Assembly (NCBI RefSeq): GCF_964355755.1
Contig: NC_092676.1
Location: forward strand, 7,236,288-7,300,287
Origin: Antedon mediterranea
Taxonomy: Eukaryota; Echinodermata; Crinoidea; Comatulida; Antedonidae
Reading direction: 5' to 3'
DNA length: 64,000 nt
A program made the translations under genes and the position numbers. Below, piece by piece: positions 24,104 to 34,476 of this stretch. Below the pieces are notes generated by a model. The model was not told the origin of the DNA, made no database searches, and saw only the letters and a list, made by a program, of their open reading frames with translations. How positions within the stretch are numbered: the stretch's first letter is position 1; each line of letters opens with the position of its first letter.

Positions 24104-24557
24104 GACAACATCAGGCAGCTTTTATCAAAATCAATTGTAATAAACTATGTTTTATAAGTTTACAATATAATGTAAATATGTATAAATAAATAACAGATTA
24201 ATCATGAAAATTTTTAGTTTCATCTTGTTAAAAATCACACGGCATAACAAAATCACTTTTCAAAAGTTAAACAAAATATACAATATTAGTAAATTTGCTA
24301 TAAAACACCTGGTAAAGTAATACAACAAAAGTGGAAGTCATTTAATTTTACTGTTTATTTTGCCGTTACTTGAACTTGAGGGCGCTTCTTTTAAAAGTCA
24401 CATGACCATGCACATTCAATGAATGTAAAATTAAGGATGTTTGAAAAGAAATGTTATGATGGTTATCATAGTGGTGTCAAATAATTGATTAAAACACACA
24501 AAAATGGACATATCATTCAATTAATATCAAGTATAAATGATCAACATGTGCTCTATA

Positions 24558-24752
24558 AAGGCCAATTTATATAGACGAGCAGTAACGGTAATAAAAATAT
24601 AAAATCTATGTTACTCCTTTACTGTATGACCACTTACACACACTGCAGAACAGATGGGCGGTTTCCGATCAGGATAGATACAGATTCGACGCGAGATAAG
24701 CTACATGGTTTTTTGGCTTAAAGTCACCGCTCGTCTGTGTAAATTGGCCTTA
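24558..24752. mobile_element. MITE-2 copy (AAGGCCAATTTA ends)
   Basis: Left end AAGGCCAATTTATATAGACG plus AGCAGTAACGG; right end CCGCTCGTCTGTG then TAAATTGGCCTT: about 30-bp TIRs. The family has other copies at 47254-47423, 47515-47708, 52112-52300 and 56659-56850. The internal phrase GATGGGCGGTTTCC is shared. Confidence 0.8.
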
Positions 24753-25027
24753 AAACAACTTGCATATTTGGGAAGGAATGAAATTATATTTTGGAAGAAA
24801 ATACACCCCAACTACACACAAGGAAAAAGAAGCCCATAGCAACAGAGAATCAAATTCCAATTATGAATTTTATTTATGCATTATTTTCAGCAACGAAATC
24901 ACGAGGACAGCCAACAAAACAAGTAAATCATATTATTTGCTCTCATTTTTATTTTAGATTTAGAGTAAAACTACTGTAGTTTTCAAAATGTAGAAACAAA
25001 TTAATATTTTTTGTAGCCCTGCATTAT

Positions 25028-25262
25028 AAAGCTCTGTCTACACTATCAAACTAGTTTGAATATCAAAAAAGTGTGACAGATATGGTAGTGAAATGCCCAA
25101 ATATGGTAATGATATGCCCAAATATGGTAATGATATGACCAAATATGGTAGTGATATGACCAAATATGGTAATGATATGCCCAAATATGGTATAGTGATA
25201 TGACTTCATCATGTCCATATATGCACATCACATAAAGTTTGATAGTGTAGACAGAGCTTTAT
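25028..25262. mobile_element. MITE-1 copy with expanded core, next to RABL3
   Basis: Full inverted ends (AAGCTCTGTCTACACTATCA ... GTGTAGACAGAGCTTTA). The internal 21-bp unit around ATATGGTAATGATATG is repeated about five times (25083-25200), lengthening the element. Flanking TA on both sides fits a TA target duplication. It abuts the candidate last RABL3 exon. Confidence 0.8.
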
Positions 25263-25904
25263 GCAGATTAGTTTGGCAGTGAGAATCATAATATTCCTCC
25301 TGCGTCGATTCTCTAATAACGCGATGGGCTTGAAATCCATGCGAGTAAACTACAAGAATGTATTAATCACCTGCACACCTTTTGGGGCGAGTCTCTTGCT
25401 GGATATTGGTAAAAACGCCGGAAAATTACCTGAGAGTTTAGAAGCAAAATGACACATAGTATCTGATATAAGCATCATCTGCATCAATTAATTATGTACT
25501 TTAAAGAACCTAGTACATCTTTTGAGACGAGTAGGAGATTACCCCGGTGTATTAGTTCAGACAGCCACTGTTGTGGACAGACAGATGAGAGAACGCCTAA
25601 ATTGGCTGGACTGACATGACGCTTAGGAAGAAGCATGTAGCTGAAAAGTGTAACATCGGATCGCCATGAGCAGTGATCCATGCGTTGGAATCAACGCTAT
25701 ACAAGAACTCGTATATAAAAAAATACCTGCAAGCACATTCATAGATAGATATTTTGTGTTTATCTATATATAAATTATATTACTCTTAACAATACCAATT
25801 TTAGCAACTTCCATAATAAAAACCTGCAAAATAAAATGGACACCGACAGAAATCAAGTTATTTCTCATCCTGTGTAAGTAATTAGTGTAGAATATGTCAC
25901 TCAC

Positions 25905-28900
25905 CTTATCAAAGAACCTTGTTAATTTTACAGAATTTGTAGAGCCTGGCGCTAGGTGTTTCGCACTTAAACAATCCTGCAATAAAAAGAATACAAATAA
26001 TTATTATTATAAAGAAGAAGAATAAAAAAATAATATATAACATGTATATACAGTGGAACCCCATTTTTGGAAAAAAAAAATCTTGCTATGTATGGAATTA
26101 GGTTAAGATAAATTCTGATACTGTGGAAGAGAAAAGGATTTGAACCTGGGACCTTGCTAGTAGTAAGAAAGCATGAAAACCACCAAGCTACAGTGCCACA
26201 ACAAAACAATGATCTCTTATCATTCAATTACAGTGTTTTTTCTTACTAAATTAAACTCATCCGCTCCACATTCTTCAGCTATAAGTGATGTATTTGAAAG
26301 AAATGCTTGTCGTTTGCTGTCAACTTGGTCTGCTTTTGTTCCGAGCACTAAGATAGGTACTTGGCAGCCTACAAACTGTTCAGGGTCATACTCTCTGTAA
26401 AACAAAGTCAGAATTGCTACTGCTTGTCACTTATTGCTTTTTAGGTTATATGCATTATCATGCTTCATGCTTCTTCCTTAAAATGTTCATATATTAAAGT
26501 TAAAAGTATATAGTTTCAGTCAGTTGTGTATGGCTCGATGGTCTGTACTCGTGTCTATGGCATTCAAGGTACCGAGATCGAGTCTTGTGTCTTTTTCGTT
26601 TATTATTCGTATTGTTTGTTCAATTTTATTTGTTAGTGTATAGATTATACATATGATTTATAATGAAATCTGAATCAAAAGTAAATTATGTCTTTATTAT
26701 GAAACCAATGTGGTTTATGATATTAAAGGCAGAGGGATATATGATCGGATTGTGATACCGGCTATTGTATTTGCATTAGCAAGATCGTTTCATATATTAT
26801 AAATAATTAAAGATTCTGAGAAAATCAATCAGTCAATATATCTTTTAAAAATCAATTATCAATAATCAATGCATATAACCTATAATTTGTCATAGTGACG
26901 AATTAAATCTAGTTTTATTCCCTTTGACACATAGCAAAAGGTTTGCCAAGAGTGAAGTCACTGTGGACGTGGAAATCTGTTTCACTGAACAAACATGCAC
27001 AAGATTTTCTACACAAACTATTGAAACATGTCTTTAGGGATATTTGAGGAGCATTCTCAACCTTATTCAAACTTACACAAATATCCACAAGTAAAATATT
27101 TTATATTAAACCATAAATTAAACTCTTACGATGAAGACTTTGATCGTCCACCACCTCCATTCTCACGTGATAAAACTTCTCCTAGCCATTTTCTTAAATT
27201 AAGTAGTGATTTTCTGTTTGTTAAATCGTGAACTAAGATGATACCTATAAAAAAAAAAAAGGATGGTTTTAAAAATATAAATAATAAAGTATTGAACACA
27301 TTTTACATTACAATTCATTAAGACGTAAACTTACCATTAACTTGGTTAACTTTAAACTTACCATTAACATGGTTACCTAAACCTACAATTAATTTGGTTA
27401 CCTAAACTTACCATTAACTTTGTTAACCAGGGGTGGATTGCTATAAAACAGTCTTAACTGATGGTCTTAACTCCCCGATTAAAGCCAGCTTTATCAAATA
27501 GACGGTCTTACTAAAGCCACCCCTGTTAGACCGTTGCTATAAAACAGTCTTAGATAAGACCGCATAAAGTAACAAATTGAGGGCGTTAAACTTACAATTA
27601 ACTTGGTTATCTAAACTTACCATTTATTAACTTGGTTACCTAAACTTACCATTAACTTGGTTACCTAAACTTACAATTAACTTGGTTACCTAAACTTACC
27701 ATTAACTTGGTTACCTAAACTTACCATTAACTTGGTTACCTAAACTTACCATTAACTTGGTTACCTAAACTTACCATTAACTTGGTTACCTAAACTTACC
27801 ATTAACTTGGTTACCTAAACTTACCATTAACTTGGTTACCTAAACCTACAATTAACTTGGTTACCTAAACTTACCATTAACTTGGTTACCTAAACTTACC
27901 ATTAACTTGGTTACCTAAACTTACCATTAACTTGGTTACCTAAACTTACCATTAACTTGGTTATAAAATACATGTCTACTATTTGCATGATTAACAGATC
28001 CGCCAACATCCCACAATTCTATAAAATAACTCTTTTGTCTCGGTGTACCTTCTTTATATTCATGAATCTAAAAATGAAAAAAACATTTTCATCTTAATGG
28101 AAAGGTCTTATGAATAGAATAGCAGGCAAGTTTTTGTATATAATATACTGTGAACAAAATTTCATAAAAATAAAAACTGAAACTTCGAACCTTAACATCA
28201 ACTGCAGCCCCAATGGTATATGATGGATTAGAACAGACTTGATTATGACATATAAGGTGTACTGCACATGATTTACCCACCCCTGCAAAGTAAAGCATAG
28301 TTTAGGATTTAAAATAAAAAGTCTGTTAAAAAGTATATGTCTATGGAGAAATGTATAACTGGACCAAATTTAATGGTTTCTTACTGTTACAAATTGAATT
28401 ATGTTTAGGCCTCTACTAGGCTACCATATCTTGCTATTAATAATTACAAACAGACCTAAACAGCTGCCAGTACCATACGTCCCAACTACCCTAAATAAGC
28501 CTTAGACCTACCTTCCACCTGCCGACAATACAAGCTATTATTTTCAGGCTCAACTTGGTTCATACTAATCTATGCCCGGTAGGGTTTTACGATAAAAAAT
28601 GTTATCAAATACATGCTAACATTATGCACTTGTCAATTGTATGATCCACTATATGAACTCCGTGCATCATATCTCACTATCTCATACCCCACTACAACAA
28701 TAACTATTTGTAAATGACACATTTTAGAGTGAAAATTATAATTAACAATAAATAATTTTATTGTATTCATTTTTTTAACTTGTTTCTGGAAAAAAAATAT
28801 ATAATATACCACTGACACAAGGCCTAAAACATGTTTACACATGTACTTGATATCAATTGTGATACAGGGCCCTATTGGGCGTAGATTAGTATGACCGCCC

Positions 28901-29640
28901 AGCTCAGCCTTTCTATCTATCTAGGCCTACTGCGAGAGAGTACGACTTTTATGTGCCCGATTGTCTTATACATTTGGCCTGATCGTCTTAGGCGTTGTGC
29001 CCGAACGTCCACAAAGTTGGGCCCGATAGTCTTAACATTTTGGGCCCGGCCCGGCCCGGTATCCAAGTATATCGTTTGTAAATCTGTTCCATTATACTGT
29101 AGTTTATAATTGAGTTCTCGGCAAAACAAATAAATGAGTATAGAAATGTTTATTACATTTGTATCACAAACTCGTGGAAAGAACACCCGGCCTTAAATTT
29201 ATTTATTTATTTTATAGTTATGGTGAACAATTATTATTCGCCGATTATTATTTCGTGTAGCCCTCCCCGATCTTCTGGCATATAAATGGGCCGATCGTCT
29301 AGGCTAGGCCTAATTATATTGGTCCGATCGTCTTAGGCGTTGAGCCCGAACGTCCACAAACAAAGTTGGGCCGAACGTCCGCACGCGTTTGTACGTACCC
29401 GATCGTCTTTGTTTTTGGCCCCGATCGTCTTTGTTTTTGGCCCCGATCGTCTGTCAATAATCTTACTGGTACGACTTCTATAATAGGCCACCTACTAGGC
29501 CTACTAGGCCCAGGCCTACAAACGAGGCTTAACCTAACCTAAATATCAATGTCTAGCTAACTTATAACCATAGAATATACCATCAGTCCATTACCCGAGT
29601 CTCCTACAACCACCACACGAACTTTCTCTAAAGTTGTCAT
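25905..29640 (-). CDS. RABL3: Rab-like protein 3, small GTPase
   Basis: RABL3 is an atypical Rab-family GTPase that lacks C-terminal prenylation cysteines. Coding exons on the minus strand: 29595-29640, 28191-28282, 27950-28067, 27130-27244, 26247-26394 and 25905-25976; all have GT-AG ends and phases that join, for 197 codons. Exons 1-2 give [20 protein letters not shown] (P-loop with GVGKS) and [13 protein letters not shown]; exon 3 gives [10 protein letters not shown] (switch II region); exon 4 IILVHDLTN; exon 5 YDPEQF and [10 protein letters not shown] (the TKxD guanine motif); exon 6 [17 protein letters not shown]. Order and sequence match human RABL3 closely. About 35 C-terminal residues are missing; a possible final exon starts at 25370 (see findings). 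The start lies about 800 bp from GTF2E1 in divergent orientation. Confidence 0.92.
26120..26201 (-). mobile_element. tRNA-derived SINE head in RABL3 intron 5
   Basis: On the minus strand: TGGCACTGTAGCTTGGTGG (A-box-like), then GGTCCCAGGTTCAAATCC (B-box-like). It is the same family as the SINE at 17357-17630. A shorter tRNA-like stretch, TGGCTCGATGGTC followed by GAGATCGAGTC, sits at about 26530-26590 on the plus strand. Confidence 0.65.
27330..27960. repeat. 25-bp minisatellite built from the RABL3 exon 3 donor junction
   Basis: The unit TTACCTAAACTTACCATTAA+CTTGG is repeated about 20 times, broken by an unrelated insert at about 27430-27585 (ends ACAGTCTTA/GCTATAAAACAGTCTTA). On the minus strand each unit reads CCAAGTTAATG|GTAAGTTTAG, which is exactly the end of RABL3 exon 3 and its donor. 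The first unit (27936-27960) is the real junction; the rest lie in intron 3. Confidence 0.95.
28970..29455. repeat. dispersed GATCGTCTTAGGCG / CCCGAACGTCC repeats
   Basis: In RABL3 intron 1, the phrases GATCGTCTTAGGCGTTG, GCCCGAACGTCCACAAA and GGCCCCGATCGTCTTTGTTT occur two or three times each at about 28976-29060 and 29320-29455. This is a CpG-rich local duplication in an AT-rich setting. Confidence 0.6.
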
Positions 29641-30445
29641 TTACGAAAATAAACAAAATAAGACAAACGTTAGGACTCTATCTCTGAAGGACACACGTCC
29701 ACAAAAATGTTAAAAAAAAATTGATTATCATCAAAATGGCAGTAGGTAAAATACGTGGTAAAACTGTTCTGCAGTCCATTCATTTATATCTTATTTATAG
29801 TTAATGTGTTAAATAGTTTCATTCTTTACAACATAATAAAAATACAAGAGGTAGGTAAAATACGCAATTTGATTTTCTGCAGTCCGATGGATAGAGCATT
29901 TTTCAGTGTGATCAGAAATATAGTTTCATTCTTTACATTAATTCGGAAGCTCATGAGAGTTTCTCTGATTTTGTTTTTAAAATTAACTGAGTTATTAAAG
30001 TATGTATTAAAGTATATAGGCCTAATAATCTTTTTTCTAGATATCATATTTAGTTATAATACCTTATAGGCCTATACGTATATGTAGCCTACTAGAAATA
30101 ATAAGCATCTTTACTCTAGCTAGCTTGTCTCTTTCACCTGGCTGGCACGGCACCTCGCCAGTCAGAGCCAACTAAAGATGTCATTGCCTTTATTTGGGGT
30201 CGTTTTGTCCCGATTACTATTGTTATCGAAAAGGTCACTTTCTTTCCATTCACTACTAGTACAGTGACAACAATTCACTCGAGGGGTACCTTGGAACAGC
30301 CAAAAGTGACTAATCAGATGTCAGAACGTCATTTTATGACAAGACACCGGCCAACAGAATTTGAAAAGTTTGAAAATTAGCAATAAAATTTATTATAAAT
30401 CATTAAAGATATTTTGTAAAATTTAAAAATATCTTTTTATTTCAG
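29641..30445. promoter_or_regulatory. divergent promoter region, RABL3 (-) / GTF2E1 (+)
   Basis: The RABL3 ATG is at 29640 on the minus strand, and a splice acceptor (TTTTTATTTCAG, to 30445) precedes the GTF2E1 ATG at 30458. The 5' UTR exon and start site of GTF2E1 must lie in this 0.8 kb or upstream. The segment 30120-30310 is less AT-rich. No TATA box stands out. Bidirectional use is inferred from layout only. Confidence 0.5.
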
Positions 30446-30457
30446 ACAAACTTAAAA

Positions 30458-32035
30458 ATGTCGAGTGCAATTGATCCAGATATACTCACACAAGTTCCAG
30501 ATGACTTGAAAAAACTTGCTAAGCTCATAACGAGAGGATTCTACACAGTTGAACATGTGCTTGTTATTGACTACTTAGTGCGCAATCAGATAATGAAAGA
30601 GGACGATATGTTAGAACTTCTAAAATTTGAGAAAAAACAATTACGACTGCTTTTGAATCAGTTAAAGAACGATAAAATTATCAAACAGACAGTTCGAGTT
30701 GAAACACAGCCAGATGGTAAAACAAACCGCCATAATTATTACTTTATCAACTATAGAGTTTTTGTGAATATTGTAAAATATAAATTGGACAAAATGCGTA
30801 TAAAAATAGAGAGTGAAGAAAGGGACTCAACGTGTAAGGCGTTGTTTTCGTGTCCTGGATGTGAAAAGGTTTACAACGACTTTGACGCTATGGATTTGCT
30901 GGACCCGGCTACGGGGGACATGAAATGTACGCACTGTGGGTCAGTTGTAAATGAAGATGAAAGTCAGGCACCAAGTTCCTCTAGATTACAGATTGCCGAC
31001 TTTGTTCGTCAGGTTGAGCCTCTGTATGAACTCTTGCAGCAAGTTGAAGATATTAAATTGGCTCCAGAAATATTGGAGCCAACTCCAGATGTTGGTTCCA
31101 TCAAATCTCGGTATCTACTTTTTATAAATTTGGTTAAAATCACAATTTTTTATAAACGAACTACAAATTCCTCCTCCACGTTATTTGCATTCCAAACTGC
31201 AAAATGGTCTCAGATCAGTCAAATTTAACTTACTGTACATCAAACAATGGATTATGTATTGTGAATCGCTTAGAAGCATTGTGCAATAAGTGCTATAAGA
31301 ACGAATATTATTGAGATATGTGCTAGCTTGTTTGTTTCCTTTTAGTAATGTCATTAGTCCAGAGTTGAAATTGGCCCATACAGTATAAACACATTCTCAT
31401 AGTATGTTCTAACTTATCAAAAATTCTTGATTTTTTCCAGGCCCCTTGGAAGTGCCAATCGGAAGTTTGGTGAATGGAGTAACTCTAGTAGTGCTGGTAT
31501 TGCCTATAACCAGAGTTTTACAATTCAGGTTGGCGAGAATGACAATAGTAAAAAAGAAGTAGCCAAACCCAAAGAGATGCCCGTTTGGTTAGCTAAGAGC
31601 ACAATAGATGGCGCTATTACAGAAGAATCCGAAATTGCCGCACCCAGTAACGAACTAAAAAGTCCAACAAGGTCTCATCGTAGCGAAGAAATTATGAAAA
31701 CTTTATTAGCGCACGAAAAGAAACGCAGCGGCGCTTTGGCAACTGCTTTCCCGACGGATAACGGTAGCGACAACGAAAGCGATAAGAGCGCATCTGAGGA
31801 TGAGTTAACAGCGGATGCAGCATTTGGTATAAAAACAGAAAAGACAGATTCTCAGACTGTGGAGATGATAAGTGATGAGGAGGAAGAAGACGACGAAGAA
31901 ATGATGGTTATGGTCAACGGTAAACCAATGCCGTTCCAAGATGTAACCGACGATATCTTGCACCAAATGACGCCCTCTGAAAAAGAGAACTATATAGAGC
32001 TTGGACGACGGGCGTATGAGGCTATGTATGAATAG
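30458..32035 (+). CDS. GTF2E1: TFIIE alpha subunit (general transcription factor)
   Basis: TFIIE alpha joins the RNA polymerase II preinitiation complex and recruits and stimulates TFIIH. Two coding exons, 30458-31110 and 31441-32035, join in phase (R-P-L-G at the junction) to about 415 aa; the human protein has 439. Residues 10-120 are the winged-helix domain (LAKLITRGFYTVEHVLV, DMLELLKFEKKQLRLLL, VETQPDGKTNRHNYYFINYR). A C4 zinc ribbon follows at C132, C135, C157 and C160. Exon 2 has the linker (PVWLAKSTIDGA), an acidic stretch (SDEEEEDDEEMM) that binds TFIIH in other animals, and the conserved end QMTPSEKENYIELGRRAYEA. Frame 31111-31228 past the first exon is intron read-through. Confidence 0.95.
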
Positions 32036-32205
32036 TTAGACATTTTCACCGTTTCCAAATGTTGTAAAACTGTAACTGTATATGTATTCTTTGGTTATAC
32101 AAAGTACCAGTAGGTTGGATATAAAATAGTTAGAAAACCTATCAGTTTATGGAGTTATACCTCCATGATCAGTTTTATTAAGTAGGCTTCCTGAACTTAT
32201 CCTTA

Positions 32206-32361
32206 ACACTATTTACACTATCAAACTTTATGTGACTAAAAAATGTGATGTGCCTATATATACTACAGTATGGACACGATGTCATAATCATATACTACCA
32301 TATTTGGGCACATCACACTTCTTTTTATCAAACTAGTTTGATAGTTTAGACAGACTTTAAA
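32206..32361. mobile_element. MITE-1 copy
   Basis: ACACTATCAAACTTTATGTG left arm, CTAGTTTGATAGTTTAGACA right arm, with the CCATATTTGGGCACATCACA core. Confidence 0.75.
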
Positions 32362-33129
32362 GGCTAGGTTGGATTCAGGATTTTCAAATGTCTGAGCCAC
32401 TAACATATAATATAGCTTTTGACCCATGGATCTGCACGATCCTGTAAGAACCCAAGGCGCCAAATGGTACATTGTAGTAGTTATCTGTAATAACCAATAA
32501 ATGCAGTTTAAGCCGGGGAAAAAAGAGCATGAAAGTTTTTCAATGGTACATTCCAGTGGAATCATCTATTATTGCAATTGACGTTTAATTTATCTAAACT
32601 TTATTGCAATTATATTTACGGTTTTCTACAGTCGATGTCTACAAATTTTGAAAAACATGAGAAATAAATGTTTTATACAGTAATACTATTTATAAGTTAT
32701 TTACTATAATTTGCACAAAAAAAATACATTAAAATCAAATGAGTATTAATTACTTAATTTGAAGCTGCATAATAATGACCTTTCACCTCATAAAACTCTG
32801 TAAATAATTAATTTAAAATAACATACAAAATATAGTACCTAAGTTTTACATTCTGATATGCTTAATATCACAGAATATTATAACCATTTCTCGTCTACTT
32901 TACTACAGTATAGTAAATGTACGTATGGCCCATATACTTTGTGTTTGGACATGTTTTTACCACTGATTTAATAGAGGGCGCTTTTTCCGAACCTTCTCAA
33001 CCATTAGTATGTGTAAAATAGTGTATAGAATATACTGTATCAATAATGACGAACTAATATTATTACAATTAAAATATCAAACTAAACATCAAAAGAAAAC
33101 AAATACAGGTTCACCAAAAATGAAACTAA

Positions 33130-33262
33130 ACCTCTTTCTGCACTATAAACTAGTTAGACAAAAAAAAAGTGCAATATGCCCAAATATGGTAGTAATATGA
33201 CATTTCCATATATGGGCACATCACATTTTTTTGTCACAAGATTGATAGTGTAGACAGAACTT
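33130..33262. mobile_element. MITE-1 copy
   Basis: Degenerate left end CTCTTTCTGCACTATAAACT; right end GATAGTGTAGACAGAACTTA; ATATGGTAGTAATATG core. Confidence 0.7.
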
Positions 33263-33602
33263 AAAACAAAATGTATATTGTACAACTGAATTATCTGAAG
33301 AACATGTGTTATGAAAAATTGAAGAAACAATTATTTGGCCGATGCAACAACTGCATAGAATAAAAATCGTGACATACTAATTACTATGGAAGAGCCTGAT
33401 TTTTATCACAAAACATCTAAATACAAACAAAAAAATACTGAAACAAAAATATCAATTCAAAACTTTTGTCATTATTTTCTCCTCACTTTCCAACATCGTA
33501 TTAATGATGAATAAAGTTTGTAAATCTAATACATTTTTTTAATTAACTAGGCAATAATTTTTCGAAAAATTATTTGTACATCGTTTTTTCATCTCTTCCT
33601 CA

Positions 33603-33934
33603 TTTAAAGATGTATTGTCCCCGAAAAACATGAAAAAGAAGATTAATAAAATCCAACTTTAAACAGGCCATTTTGCAGTTTTAATAAAGTTATTCACTTC
33701 TGTAAAAAAAATAAAAATTATTTTACATATAAAAAAACAAAACAAACGTTTTAATTTTAACCTAAAATCATTGTCCGACAGACAATTGGAAGTACAGTAC
33801 TGTACTTTGTGCTTTAGATTTTTTTCAGGTAAAAAGTTTTTCCGATCCAGTTTTTGGTCAAAGTGAATAACTATTATGTGACATTAAAATGGCATATTAA
33901 AAAACAATTATTTAGGGGGACAATATATCTTAAT
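33603..33934. mobile_element. MITE-3, intact copy (TTAAAGATGTATTGTCCCC ends)
   Basis: Left TTAAAGATGTATTGTCCCC, right GGGGGACAATATATCTTAA, about 19-bp inverted ends, 330 bp apart. It is the uninterrupted counterpart of the element at 19563-20934. Confidence 0.75.
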
Positions 33935-34476
33935 ATTTTTTTTTAATTTATACATAAATATACTTGGAATATTTTAAGTGTACCAATTTACAAACTGGGT
34001 AATTATTAGCTTAAATATCTAATACAAACCAATGTCCTGAATATGAATATTATAAATTATAGTTAAAAATCAAAGCATTTCTCTCATGTCACTTGCTTTG
34101 GATCAACTACAGTAATTTTACTTATTTTAAAACATTTCATACACAAAAGACATAAATATACAGACTTGCCTGTGAATGTTTTAAAAATATGGTTCCAATC
34201 AATTCCAGCCATTCTTCATTAATTAACAGCACCTTGCTTGATTCGAACCCAAACCTTACAACCATTGCACATTGCGTTAATAACTTATGTTACAGAATGC
34301 TCACTCTTTTTATTCACATTATTCCTAGCACCATTTCAACTTCAATTTGAAACAGAAACCTGTCCGATTCTAAAAATACTCGGTCAAAATATTATACATA
34401 TTTGTTCTCTTTCAGAATAATTTAAAATCTATAATTTAAAGAATTTCTAAAATAATGATGGATTATCAATTATTGC

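Larger units (their letters stand above)
32036..34476. other. region between GTF2E1 and UBE2J1 3' ends; only MITEs
   Basis: The two genes converge here. The stretch contains two MITE-1 copies and one MITE-3 copy listed separately, and otherwise AT-rich sequence with no gene. An AATAAA at about 32663 may serve GTF2E1. Confidence 0.6.

Noticed and set aside
27585-27960. CRISPR array
   Set aside because: Repeats are directly adjacent with no spacers, in an animal gene intron; it is a minisatellite.
31111-31228. Longer first exon of GTF2E1
   Set aside because: The frame past 31110 loses all similarity to TFIIE alpha, and the donor at 31111 joins in phase to 31441.
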